Assembly: GCF_900102815.1 (NCBI RefSeq) | Contig: NZ_FNGF01000001.1 | Location: forward strand, 301,297-365,296 | Length of the DNA stretch: 64,000 nt | From: Glycomyces sambucus | GTDB taxonomy: Bacteria; Actinomycetota; Actinomycetes; Mycobacteriales; Micromonosporaceae | Direction of reading: 5' to 3' | Shown: positions 8,066-16,358 of the stretch, piece by piece | Position numbering within the stretch: position 1 is the first letter of the stretch | Layout: each line of letters begins with the position of its first letter | Notes under the pieces: model-generated | Database searches by the model: none | Seen by the model: the letters and a program-made list of their open reading frames with translations, nothing else | Told to the model about the DNA's origin: nothing | Position numbers and translations under genes: made by a program

Positions 8066-9318
8066 GGGGCCTCCAGCGCTCCGTCGGGTCTGCGGACGCC
8101 GGCGGCCCAGGCGTCGTGCCCGGACAGCTCGGCGGGGTAGCGGGCGGCGGCGGCCTCGTCGATGTCGATGCCCCAGCCGGGGGCCTCGTTCGGGCGGAGC
8201 CAGCCGTTCTCGATGCGGAGGGTCCCGGGGAAGACCTCGTGGACGGCGTCGCCGTAGACGTGGCCCTCCTGGATGCCGAAGGCCGCGGAGGTGACGTCGA
8301 GGGCGACGTTGGCGGCGGCGCCGATCGGCGAGGTGTCGCCGGGGCCGTGCCAGGCGGTGCGCACGCCGCAGAGCTCGGCGAGGTCGGCGATCTTGCGGGC
8401 CGGGCTGAGGCCGCCGATGTCGGAGACGTGGCAGCGGATGAGGTCGACCCCGCCGCCCTGCACGAGGCGCGCGGCGTCCTGGAGGGAGGTCGTGAGTTCG
8501 CCGACGGCGAGCGGGACGGGGCTGGCGGCGCGCACTTCGGGGAGGCGGTCCCAGTGCTCGGGGGCGAGGACGTCTTCGAGGAAGAACAGGCGGTAGGGCT
8601 CCAGCGCCCGCGCGAGCCAGACGGCCTCCTTCGGGGTCAGTCTGGAGTGGACGTCGTGGAGGAGTTCCACGTTGTCGGGCAAGCGGTTCCGGGCGGCTTC
8701 GAAGAGGGCGGGGGTGCGGCGCAGGTAGTCGCGGGCGCTCCAGCCGTTGCGGTAGGGGGCGTCCGGGTACTCGGTGGGGACGGCCGGGGCGCCGTACCCG
8801 CCGCCGCCGGGGGTCGACATCTGGAGCCGGATGTGCCGCTGGCCGCGCTCGACGAGGCGCTGCGCGTCCTCGATCACCTCGTCGATCGTGCGCCCGGCGG
8901 CGTGGAGGTAGGTGTCGGCCGCGGCTCTCACCTTGCCCCCGAGGAGTTCGTGGACGGGCATGCCGGCGCGCTTGCCCGCGATGTCCCACAGCGCCTGGTC
9001 GATCCCGGAGATCGCGTTGTTGGTGACCGGGCCGCCGCGCCAGTAGCCGGTGAAGCCCGCGAGGCGGGTGAGGTCGCCGATGTCGCCGGGGTAGCGGCCG
9101 ACGAGGAGCCGGGCGAGGTGCTCGTTCACGAAGGCGACCACGGCCTTCCACCGCTGCGTGAACGTGGCGCAGCCGAGGCCGTAGAGGCCGGGGACGTTCG
9201 TGTCGACGCGCACGACGACGAGCGCGGTGCCGTCCGGGGCGGTCGCGATGGCGCGGACCGAGGTGATCCGCACGTCCTCGCGGCTGGGCCACGGGTTCGC
9301 GAACGTTTCAATCGTCAT
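8062..9318 (-). CDS. Enolase-superfamily dehydratase (ManD/RspA type)
   Basis: A 418-residue sugar-acid dehydratase of the mandelate racemase/enolase superfamily. Likely metal ligands are Asp222 (LLHDVHSR), Glu248 (FFLED) and Glu274 (AVGELTTS); His324 and Asp328 lie in the WHGPGD motif. These arrangements match the D-mannonate/D-gluconate dehydratase (ManD) subgroup. It would convert an aldonic acid to a 2-keto-3-deoxy acid in the cytosol. AAGGAG lies 9 bases before ATG 9318; the stop overlaps the ROK start by 4 bases. Some ManD-group proteins have weak or no activity on mannonate, so the substrate stays open. Confidence 0.8.
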   Translation of the reverse strand: MTIETFANPWPSREDVRITSVRAIATAPDGTALVVVRVDTNVPGLYGLGCATFTQRWKAVVAFVNEHLARLLVGRYPGDIGDLTRLAGFTGYWRGGPVTNNAISGIDQALWDIAGKRAGMPVHELLGGKVRAAADTYLHAAGRTIDEVIEDAQRLVERGQRHIRLQMSTPGGGGYGAPAVPTEYPDAPYRNGWSARDYLRRTPALFEAARNRLPDNVELLHDVHSRLTPKEAVWLARALEPYRLFFLEDVLAPEHWDRLPEVRAASPVPLAVGELTTSLQDAARLVQGGGVDLIRCHVSDIGGLSPARKIADLAELCGVRTAWHGPGDTSPIGAAANVALDVTSAAFGIQEGHVYGDAVHEVFPGTLRIENGWLRPNEAPGWGIDIDEAAAARYPAELSGHDAWAAGVRRPDGALEAP

Positions 9319-9364
9319 GGGTCGCTGCTCCTTGCTGGGTCTCCATTATGGCGGGGGCCGCTCG

Positions 9365-10234
9365 TCAGAGGTCGAGCGTCGGGATGGGGAGGTCGCGGTG
9401 CGCCTCGAACCCGATGAGCTCCCGGGCGGGGGTGAGGTCGATCGGGACCTCGCGGCCGACGAAGCGCCGCAGCCGCGGCACGCCGGGCGCGAACTTGTCG
9501 AGCAGGTCCTCGGTGCGGTAGGGCGCGACAGTGGTGTTGGCGGCCAGGAAGAACGCGTGCGCGCCGGTGGTGCCCGCGGTGAGCGCCAGGACGATCGAGC
9601 GGGCCGCGTCCTCGGTGTGCAGGTACGACCACGCCTCCCGCAGGCCCGCCTTGGGGTCCTGTTCGAGCTGCTTGGACTGGGCGAGCAGGGCGTGCTCGTC
9701 GTGGACGTGCGGGAACCGCAGCGTCACCACGTCGATCCCCCACTGCCGCCACGCCATCCGGGCGGTGCCCTCCCCGTGGTGCTTCGACAGCGAGTACCAG
9801 TCGGCGATGTCGACGGGGATGTCGGTGTCGAGCGGGAAGTACGCCGGGACCACCTCGTGCCGGTTCATCGGCAGCCCGTAGGCGTTGATCGAGCCGGCGA
9901 CGACGGCCCGGCCGATCCCGGCCGCGCCCGCCTGGGCGAGCACGTTGAAGGTGGAGACGACGTTCGTGGTGTACACGTCGAACGGCGGCGCGATGTCGCG
10001 GTGGGCGAGCGCGGCGAGGTGCACGACGAAGTCGGCCCCGTCGAGCGCGTTCGCCACGTCCTCCTGGGACCTGGTGTCGCCCACCAGGACCCGTTCGGCC
10101 TCCAGGCCCGGGTGCTCCCCGATCGAGAGCGTCGTGACCGCGGCCCCGGCCGCGCGCAGGTGCGCGACCGCGACCGGGCCGATGCGCCCCGAGGCGCCCG
10201 TGACGAGCACGCGGGCTCCGTTGAGGGGGGTCAT
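9365..10234 (-). CDS. Extended SDR, NAD-dependent epimerase/dehydratase-like
   Basis: A 289-residue Rossmann protein with the NAD motif TGASGRIG (residues 12-19), Ser114 (AGSINAYG) and the catalytic pair Tyr146-xxx-Lys150 (WYSLSK). The overall shape is that of NAD-dependent epimerases and uronate/aldose dehydrogenases. The ATG at 10234 overlaps the upstream permease stop (ATGA). Beside a ManD-type dehydratase, a role in oxidising an aldose or uronate to an aldonate or aldarate lactone is plausible but inferred. Confidence 0.8.
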   Translation of the reverse strand: MTPLNGARVLVTGASGRIGPVAVAHLRAAGAAVTTLSIGEHPGLEAERVLVGDTRSQEDVANALDGADFVVHLAALAHRDIAPPFDVYTTNVVSTFNVLAQAGAAGIGRAVVAGSINAYGLPMNRHEVVPAYFPLDTDIPVDIADWYSLSKHHGEGTARMAWRQWGIDVVTLRFPHVHDEHALLAQSKQLEQDPKAGLREAWSYLHTEDAARSIVLALTAGTTGAHAFFLAANTTVAPYRTEDLLDKFAPGVPRLRRFVGREVPIDLTPARELIGFEAHRDLPIPTLDL

Positions 10235-11121
10235 CCCTTCACACCTCCAGCGGTGCCGACCCCGCGGAGGAACTGCTTCTGGAAGATCGCGAAGAGCACC
10301 ACGGGGATGATGATGGACAGGAACACGGCGGCCATCTGGACCGCCAGCGGCGAGTTGCCCGTCGCCAGCCGGGGCAGCATGACCGAGACCGGCTGGAGGT
10401 CGGGGTTCGACAGGACCAGCATGGGCCACAGGAACTCCTTCCACGAGCCGACGATCGACAGCAGCACGATGACGCCGAGGATCGGGCGCGACAGCGGCAG
10501 CACCACCATGGTGAGGATGCGCATGGGGCCGGCCCCGTCGATCGTGGCGGCCTCCATGTACTCGCGCGGGATCGAGTCGAAGAACCGCTTGAGGACGACC
10601 ACGTTGAAGGCGCTGGCGCCGGCGGGCAGCCACACGGCCCAGAACGTGTCCTGGAGGCTGATGTTGAGCAGCGGCAGGTCGAGGATCGTCAGGTACAGCG
10701 GCACGAAGGAGACGACGCCGGGCAGGAACAGGGTCGCGAGGATCGCGCCCGACAGCCACGGGCCCCACTTCGGGCGCAGGACGCTGAGCAGGAACGCGGC
10801 GGCGACGGAGACGATGAGCGTCGACAGGGTCGAGCCGACCGCGAGGATCACGGTGTTGCCCAGGGACCGCCCGATCTGCGCGCCGTTCCAGGCGAGGGCG
10901 AGGTTGCCCCAGTCGTTGGGGCTGAACCAGATGCCCATCGGGTCCGAGACGATGTCGTTGCTGGGGGACACGGACGCCTTGGCGGCCCACAGGAGCGGGC
11001 CGAGGCCGGAGACGATGAGGACGACGAGCAGGACGGCCTGCACGACGCCGAACCAGGTCCGCACGAGCGGGCGGCGGCGGTCGGAGACGGAGACGACCCC
11101 GCGGTCCTTGAGTTCGGTCAT
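10231..11121 (-). CDS. ABC sugar transporter permease (MalG type)
   Basis: A 296-residue inner-membrane permease with about six transmembrane segments and the cytoplasmic EAA loop EAATIDGAGPMRI for docking to the ATPase. The ATG at 11121 overlaps the stop of the partner permease by 4 bases; an in-frame ATG at 11133 is a weaker choice. It forms the channel with the gene upstream. No ATPase gene lies nearby, as is typical of actinobacterial CUT1 systems that share an MsiK-type ATPase. Confidence 0.92.
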   Translation of the reverse strand: MTELKDRGVVSVSDRRRPLVRTWFGVVQAVLLVVLIVSGLGPLLWAAKASVSPSNDIVSDPMGIWFSPNDWGNLALAWNGAQIGRSLGNTVILAVGSTLSTLIVSVAAAFLLSVLRPKWGPWLSGAILATLFLPGVVSFVPLYLTILDLPLLNISLQDTFWAVWLPAGASAFNVVVLKRFFDSIPREYMEAATIDGAGPMRILTMVVLPLSRPILGVIVLLSIVGSWKEFLWPMLVLSNPDLQPVSVMLPRLATGNSPLAVQMAAVFLSIIIPVVLFAIFQKQFLRGVGTAGGVKG

Positions 11122-12059
11122 GCCGTGCTCCATCGCTTGGTCACGAAGTAGTAGACGACCGACAGGAGTCCGAGGAAGGCCGCGAGCAGGACGCTGAGGG
11201 CGGTCGCGGCTCCGAAGTCGCCGTTGACGAACGCGTAGTTGTAGATCTTCAGCAGGATCGTCTGCGTGGCGTTGTTGGGGCCGCCGCCGGTGAACAGGAA
11301 CGGCTCGGTGAAGATCTGGAAGGTCCCGATGAGCTGGAGGAGCATCATCACGAAGATGACGTTCCGCAGCTGCGGGAGGGTGATGTGCCAGACGCGGCGC
11401 CAGATCCCGGCGCCGTCGATCTCGGCGGCCTCGTACAGCTCGGTGCGCACCGTCGACAGCGCCGCGATGTAGATGATCGCGGTCGATCCGGCCCCGGCCC
11501 AGGTGGCGTACAGGACGATCGAGGGCATCGCGGAGTTCTCGGCGTTGAGCCACGGGAAGGGGCCCAGGCCGACCCAGCCGAGCGCGGTGTTGAACATGCC
11601 GGTGGCGTCGGGGTCGTAGAAGAACTTCCACAGCAGGATCGCCGCGACGGGCGGGACGATCGCCGGGAGGTACGCCAGCGCGTTGTAGAGGGTGTCGTAC
11701 TTGCGCAGCTCGTTGATGAGCACGGCGAGGACGATCGGGATCGGGAAGCCGAACACGAGGGCGAGCACGGCGAAGTACGCGGTGTTCAGCGACGCCTGGA
11801 CGAGCCCGGGGTCGGACAGGACGTACGTGAAGTTGCCCCAGCCGACCCATTCGGCGGGCTGGATGAGGTTGGTCTTCTGGAAGCTCAGGACGAGCCCCTG
11901 GATCACCGGTCCCCAGCTGAAGTACACGTACACGAGGACGACCGGGACGGCGAAGAGCACGGCGTGCAGTCCGCCGCCGCGGGCCCAGCGGACGGGGTTG
12001 AACGGCTTGCGGCGCCGCCTGGCGGGTGCGGCGGCCGCCGCTTCGAGGGTCTTGGTCAT
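11118..12059 (-). CDS. ABC sugar transporter permease (MalF type)
   Basis: A 313-residue inner-membrane protein with a basic cytoplasmic N-terminus (ARRRRKPFNP), about six transmembrane helices and the EAA motif EAAEIDGAGIWRR. It pairs with the MalG-type permease that overlaps it by 4 bases and follows the solute-binding protein gene by 64 bases. Together they would import a mono- or oligosaccharide. Confidence 0.92.
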   Translation of the reverse strand: MTKTLEAAAAAPARRRRKPFNPVRWARGGGLHAVLFAVPVVLVYVYFSWGPVIQGLVLSFQKTNLIQPAEWVGWGNFTYVLSDPGLVQASLNTAYFAVLALVFGFPIPIVLAVLINELRKYDTLYNALAYLPAIVPPVAAILLWKFFYDPDATGMFNTALGWVGLGPFPWLNAENSAMPSIVLYATWAGAGSTAIIYIAALSTVRTELYEAAEIDGAGIWRRVWHITLPQLRNVIFVMMLLQLIGTFQIFTEPFLFTGGGPNNATQTILLKIYNYAFVNGDFGAATALSVLLAAFLGLLSVVYYFVTKRWSTA

Positions 12060-12123
12060 ATGGTCTCCGTTCCGAGGGACCGGCCGGGCCTGGTGCGGGC
12101 CCGGCCGGTCGGCTCGGTGTCCT

Positions 12124-13518
12124 TTACCGGGCGGCCTGCTCGATGATGCCGTTGAGAATCTCGCTCGCGTCGGCGACGGCCTGCGCGATGTCGGCGTTCT
12201 CGTCGGTGAGGATCTGCTGCACCACCGGGTCGAGCGCGGCGTACGTCTGCTGGGTGCCCGCGGGGGGCTCGGCGATGAGTTCGAGCGTGGAGGACGTGTA
12301 GCTCGCGAACTGCTCCAGCGGCACGTTGATGTGCGGCTCGATCCAGCCGAGGTAGCGGTCGTAGATCTCCTGGGAGACCGGCGGGAGGCCGGGCAGGCCG
12401 ACCGGGTTGCCCTCGGCCGCGTTGGATTCGGCGTCGGCGAGGGCCGCGGCCTCGTCGTAGAACTTGTCGAACTCGTAGAACTTGATCCACTTGGCGGCGG
12501 CCAGGAGCTGGTTCGGGGTGGCCTTGGCGTCGAACAACTTCAGGGTGCCGCCGGTGAGCGTGCCGTTGTTCCCCGAGCCGCCCTGGGGCAGCTGGCCGAT
12601 CCCGAAGTGGGCGGGGTCGAAGTCGTAGTCGCGCACGAGGGTGTTGTACGCGTCGGGGGCCTGGAGGACCATGCCGATGGTGCCGCCGGCGAACGCCTGG
12701 CGCACGCCTTCCTGGTCGTAGAGGAACTCGCGGCCCATGGTGTCGTCGACCCAGCGCATGTCGTGCAGGAGCTGGAGCGCGGCGATGGTCTCCTCGCCCA
12801 TGACGGACTCGGTGCCGGCGTCGTCCTGGATGCGGCCGCCGTTGGAGTAGGTCATGGTGGTGAGCATCCACCCGCCGGTGTTGTTGGTGGTCATCTGGGC
12901 GTACGGGGTGACGCCGGGGACGGCCGCCTTGATCTGCTGGGCGAAGGAGCGGACCTCGTCCCAGGTGGCGGGCGGGGTGTCGGGGTCGAGGCCCGCCTGC
13001 TCGAAGATGTTGCGGTTGTAGGCGATGCCGACCGAGAACAGGCCGGTGGGGATGGTGTAGACGTTGCCGTCGTCGTCCTTGACGTTGTCGAGGGCGAGGG
13101 GGTTGAGCTCGTCGAGGAGTTCGAGCTCTTCGAGGTAGGGCGTCATGTCCGGCAGCTGGCCGTTCTCGATGAGCTCGTAGCTGTAGGTCAGGGAGACGCC
13201 CATGACCGTGGGGAGGGTGCCTCCGGCGAGTTTCGCCTGGAAGGTCTGGGCCTCCCACACCTCGGCGGTGGGTTCGAGCGTGATGTTGCCGTTGGCGGCC
13301 TCGAACTCGTCGACGCGCTCGTTGAACGCGGCCAGTTCCTCGGGCTTGTCCTCGGTCGGCTGGTCGCCGACGGAGATGGTGACGTCGGCCGAGGGGTCGA
13401 GGTCGTCGGTCGCGCCGCCGCTCGCACCGGGGTCGCTGCACGCCGCGGTTCCGGCGAGGGCGGCGACGGCGCCGGTGGAGCCTGCCGCGAGCACGTGTCG
13501 TCGTGACAGTTTCATCAT
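12124..13518 (-). CDS. Extracellular sugar-binding lipoprotein (ABC family 1)
   Basis: A 464-residue solute-binding protein. The N-terminus has a twin-arginine pattern (LSRRHVLAAG) and a lipobox-like GTAACSD, so it is probably a Tat-exported lipoprotein. The mature part has the family-1 binding-protein layout with many aromatic residues. AGGAG lies 6 bases before the first of two adjacent ATGs. It is the first gene of the operon, which favours high expression. The ligand is probably an oligosaccharide released by the secreted beta-helix enzyme. Confidence 0.92.
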   Translation of the reverse strand: MMKLSRRHVLAAGSTGAVAALAGTAACSDPGASGGATDDLDPSADVTISVGDQPTEDKPEELAAFNERVDEFEAANGNITLEPTAEVWEAQTFQAKLAGGTLPTVMGVSLTYSYELIENGQLPDMTPYLEELELLDELNPLALDNVKDDDGNVYTIPTGLFSVGIAYNRNIFEQAGLDPDTPPATWDEVRSFAQQIKAAVPGVTPYAQMTTNNTGGWMLTTMTYSNGGRIQDDAGTESVMGEETIAALQLLHDMRWVDDTMGREFLYDQEGVRQAFAGGTIGMVLQAPDAYNTLVRDYDFDPAHFGIGQLPQGGSGNNGTLTGGTLKLFDAKATPNQLLAAAKWIKFYEFDKFYDEAAALADAESNAAEGNPVGLPGLPPVSQEIYDRYLGWIEPHINVPLEQFASYTSSTLELIAEPPAGTQQTYAALDPVVQQILTDENADIAQAVADASEILNGIIEQAAR

Positions 13519-13577
13519 TGAAACTCCTGTGGGGTGATGGCCCGTGATCCGTTCGGGCCGGTCATCGTGGTGCCAAT

Positions 13578-13607
13578 AAAGTAAATCCATTAGTGTTAGT
13601 AAGTCAA
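13578..13607 (-). promoter_or_regulatory. Promoter of the sugar-uptake operon
   Basis: On the minus strand a -35 TTGACT (13607-13602) and a -10 TACTTT (13583-13578) are separated by 18 bases. The block is strikingly AT-rich for this genome and contains the direct repeat TTAGTG/TTAGTA on the plus strand, a plausible target for the operon's ROK regulator. The repressor assignment is inferred. Confidence 0.55.
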
Positions 13608-13685
13608 GCCGGTACGGCACGTTAATTTCGCACGACCATCGCGCTACGTTTCCCCCGTACGCCGAAACCCAAGGAGGCCAACGAA

Positions 13686-14840
13686 ATGAGCACTCCCGCC
13701 CCCGCACCCCTGCGCCTGGCCGTCGTCGGCTGCGGCGTCATCGGACGGCTCCACGCCGAGGTCGCGGCCCACTCCCCCGACCTGGAGGTCGTCGCCCTGA
13801 TCGACCCCTACGCGCCCGCCGCCGAGGCGGTCGCCGCCCGGCTCGCCGAACTCGGGCGGCCCGAGCCGCGCGTCTTCGGGGACCTCGCAACCGCGCTCGC
13901 AGCGGGTGCGATCGAGGAAGGTGCGGTCGACGTCGTCGCCGTGTGCACCCTGAGCGGCACCCACGCCGCCCTCGCCCGCGAAGCCCTCGAAGCCGGCGTC
14001 CACGTCGTCGTCGAGAAGCCCCTCGACGTGGCCATGGGCCCGGCCCGGGCCCTGCGCGAGGCCGCCGCCGCGCGCCCCGGGCAGGTCGTCGCCGTCATCT
14101 CCCAGCACCGCCACGACCCCGCGTCCCTCGCGGTCCACAACGCGCTCAAGGCCGGCCGCTTCGGGACCGTGACCTCCGCGGTCGCCAACATCGACTGGTT
14201 CCGCACCCAGGCGTACTACGACTCCGCCGACTGGCGCGGCACGTGGGCGCTCGACGGCGGCGGCGCCCTCATGAACCAGGGCGTGCACACCCTCGACCTG
14301 CTGCTGTGGTTCCTCGGCGAGCCCGTCGAGGTCACCGCGCACACCGCGCGGCTCGGCCACGAGCGCATCGAGGTCGAGGACGTCGCCGTCGCGATCCTGC
14401 GCTTCGCGAACGGCGCGCTCGCCACGCTCCACGCCACGACCACGGCGTACCCGGACCTCGGTGTGCGCCTTCAGGTCCACGGCACCGACGGCTCCGCGGT
14501 GATCGCCGCCGACGAACTGGTGCACTTCCACGCCCGCGACGCCGAGGGCACCGGGTGGGAGTCCGACCAGGTCGCGCGCGAACTGCGCGAGGCCGCCGTC
14601 CAGGGCCCCGAGGGCGCGTACGCCAACCCCCACCTGACGCAGTGGACCGACATCGCCGCGGCCGTGCGCGAGGGCCGCGACCCGTGGGTGACCCTCGACG
14701 ACGGGCTGCTCGCGCTCGCCACGGTCCGCGCGGTCTACCTCTCGGCGACGCTGGGCAGGCCGGTCCGCATCGCCGACGTGCTCGACGGCGTCCACGACGA
14801 CCAGGAGACGCGCACCGGGAGCACCGACTCCGGAGCGTGA
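13686..14840 (+). CDS. Gfo/Idh/MocA-family dehydrogenase
   Basis: A 384-residue NAD(P)-dependent oxidoreductase. The Rossmann motif VVGCGVIGRLHAE is at residues about 14-26, and the catalytic-lysine motif VVEKPLD near residue 117; a conserved GGGALMNQGVHTLDLL segment marks the substrate side. AAGGAGG precedes the ATG, and a -10-like TACGTT lies at 13645. It is divergent from the binding-protein operon and probably belongs to the same regulon. With the dehydrogenase at 163-1254 it makes two family members in one locus, which suggests an oxidise-then-reduce glycoside scheme. Confidence 0.87.
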   Translation: MSTPAPAPLRLAVVGCGVIGRLHAEVAAHSPDLEVVALIDPYAPAAEAVAARLAELGRPEPRVFGDLATALAAGAIEEGAVDVVAVCTLSGTHAALAREALEAGVHVVVEKPLDVAMGPARALREAAAARPGQVVAVISQHRHDPASLAVHNALKAGRFGTVTSAVANIDWFRTQAYYDSADWRGTWALDGGGALMNQGVHTLDLLLWFLGEPVEVTAHTARLGHERIEVEDVAVAILRFANGALATLHATTTAYPDLGVRLQVHGTDGSAVIAADELVHFHARDAEGTGWESDQVARELREAAVQGPEGAYANPHLTQWTDIAAAVREGRDPWVTLDDGLLALATVRAVYLSATLGRPVRIADVLDGVHDDQETRTGSTDSGA

Positions 14841-14888
14841 GGGCCCCGAACGCCGGCGCGGGCGCCGCGGATGGGCGAGACTGCTCCC

Positions 14889-15272
14889 ATGCTTCTCGTC
14901 GTTCAGATCTTCGCGGCGCTCGCCGGGCTCGTCCACGTCTACATCTGGGTCATGGAGACCCTGCGCTTCGGCGATCCGAAGATCCACAAGGGGGTCTTCA
15001 AGACCGAGACGGCCGACGTGCCCGCCGTCAGGCCGTGGGCCGCGAACCAGGGCTGGTACAACCTGTTCCTCGCGGTCGGGGCGCTGCTGGGCACCGCGCT
15101 GGTGCGCGCCGAGCCCGCGGTGGGCTGGACGCTCATCGTGACCGCGTGCGGCTCGATGGTCCTCGCGGCGCTCGTGCTCGTCGCCACCGACCGCTCGATG
15201 CTCGCCTCGGCCGCCAAGCAGGGGCTCCTCCCGCTCCTCGCACTCGTGTCCGCGCTGGGGCAGACCTTGTAG
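14889..15272 (+). CDS. DUF1304-family membrane protein
   Basis: A 127-residue integral membrane protein with four hydrophobic helices. The segments HVYIWVMETLRFG and NQGWYNLFLA are characteristic of DUF1304 (YqjF-like) proteins, whose function is unknown. The ATG at 14889 gives the usual family length and has GAGACT at 14877-14882 six bases upstream, suggesting a leaderless mRNA; the ATG at 14871 is an alternative. Confidence 0.75.
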   Translation: MLLVVQIFAALAGLVHVYIWVMETLRFGDPKIHKGVFKTETADVPAVRPWAANQGWYNLFLAVGALLGTALVRAEPAVGWTLIVTACGSMVLAALVLVATDRSMLASAAKQGLLPLLALVSALGQTL

Positions 15273-15318
15273 GCTGGCGGCGCCCGTACAAGTGAATTCC
15301 CTCGAAGATGGAGTCCCC

Positions 15319-15741
15319 ATGGCCTACCCGCCCGCCCCGCCCCAGATCCTCAAGGTCAGGTACAAGCTCTGGTTCCCGGTGCTGTGCACCGTGGTCGGAG
15401 GCGTCCTGGCCCTCGTGGGCCTGCTCAACCTCATGGTCGGCAACTTCACCGTGGGCATCGTGACCGGACCGGTGCTCCTGCTCGTCGGCGTCCCGTCCTT
15501 CGTGAACCCGTACCTCTCGTACGAGCCCGCGACCGGCGGCCTCTACATGCACTCCCCGCTCGGCTACCGGGCCGCGACCTACGGCGCGCCCAAGGGCGAG
15601 CGCCTGTGGTTCGACGGCACGAACCTGCTGCGGATCAAGGCCGACGGCACGCAGAAGCGCGTGAACGTCAAGCTCTCCCGGCCCGAGGAGATCGCCCCGG
15701 TGCTCCAGGCCGTCACTGCCGCGCAGCAGCAGGCGCGGTAG
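15319..15741 (+). CDS. Hypothetical two-helix membrane protein
   Basis: A 140-residue protein with two adjacent hydrophobic helices (residues about 17-60) followed by a soluble beta-rich domain containing GERLWFDGTNLL and ending in a Gln/Ala tail. I do not recognise a named family. GGAG lies 5 bases before the ATG. The gap to kptA is 4 bases, so the two are probably cotranscribed, but nothing in the sequence explains the link. Confidence 0.7.
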   Translation: MAYPPAPPQILKVRYKLWFPVLCTVVGGVLALVGLLNLMVGNFTVGIVTGPVLLLVGVPSFVNPYLSYEPATGGLYMHSPLGYRAATYGAPKGERLWFDGTNLLRIKADGTQKRVNVKLSRPEEIAPVLQAVTAAQQQAR

Positions 15742-15745
15742 GCCG

Positions 15746-16288
15746 ATGGACGACCGGCGGCTGGTCAAGGTCTCGAAGTACCTCTCCCGGCACCTGCGGC
15801 ACGACCCGCAGCGGCTGGGCATCGAGCTGGACGAGCACGGCTGGGTCGACGTCGACGTGCTGCTCGCGGCCCTGGAGCGGCAGCGGTTCCACCTGACGCG
15901 CGAGGAGCTCGACGAGGTCGTCGCGCGCAATGACAAGCGGCGGTACGCGATCCGCGACGGCCGCATCCGCGCCAACCAGGGCCACACGGTCGACGTCGAC
16001 CTCGGCCTGGAACCGGTCGACCCGCCCGCGGAGCTGTTCCACGGCACGGCCGAGGGGTACGTCGCGGCGATCCGCGAGGAGGGCCTGAAGGCGATGGCCC
16101 GCCACGACGTGCACCTCTCCCCCGACTACGCGACCGCGGTCCGCGTCGGCTCCCGCCGCGGCCGGCCCGTGGTCCTCATTGTCGACGCGGCCCGCATGGC
16201 CGCCGAGGGCCACGAGTTCTACCGGTCCGAGAACGGCGTCTGGCTCACCGGGTCGGTCCCGGCCTGGGCCATCGCGTTCCCCGACTGA
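15746..16288 (+). CDS. kptA: RNA 2'-phosphotransferase, Tpt1/KptA family
   Basis: A 180-residue NAD-dependent enzyme that moves an internal RNA 2'-phosphate to NAD, giving ADP-ribose 1'',2''-cyclic phosphate. The N-terminal winged-helix part contains KYLSRHLRHDP (residues 11-21) and the motif IRANQGH (74-80); the ADP-ribosyltransferase part begins at LFHGT (97-101), followed by RHDVHLS (119-125). Length is standard for bacterial KptA. In eukaryotes the family completes tRNA splicing, but most bacteria lack the corresponding 2'-phosphate, so the natural substrate here is unknown. Confidence 0.92.
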   Translation: MDDRRLVKVSKYLSRHLRHDPQRLGIELDEHGWVDVDVLLAALERQRFHLTREELDEVVARNDKRRYAIRDGRIRANQGHTVDVDLGLEPVDPPAELFHGTAEGYVAAIREEGLKAMARHDVHLSPDYATAVRVGSRRGRPVVLIVDAARMAAEGHEFYRSENGVWLTGSVPAWAIAFPD

Positions 16289-16309
16289 GCCCTATGAAGG
16301 GCGTACGAC

Positions 16310-16351
16310 GCGCGAGGGGCCGCCGTCCAACAGGACGGCGGCCCCTCGCGC
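16310..16351. terminator. Bidirectional hairpin terminator
   Basis: A perfect 19-base inverted repeat (16310-16328 with 16333-16351) with loop AACA lies between the convergent kptA and MFS genes. It should stop transcription from both sides. Confidence 0.85.
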
Positions 16352-16358
16352 GCTCCGG

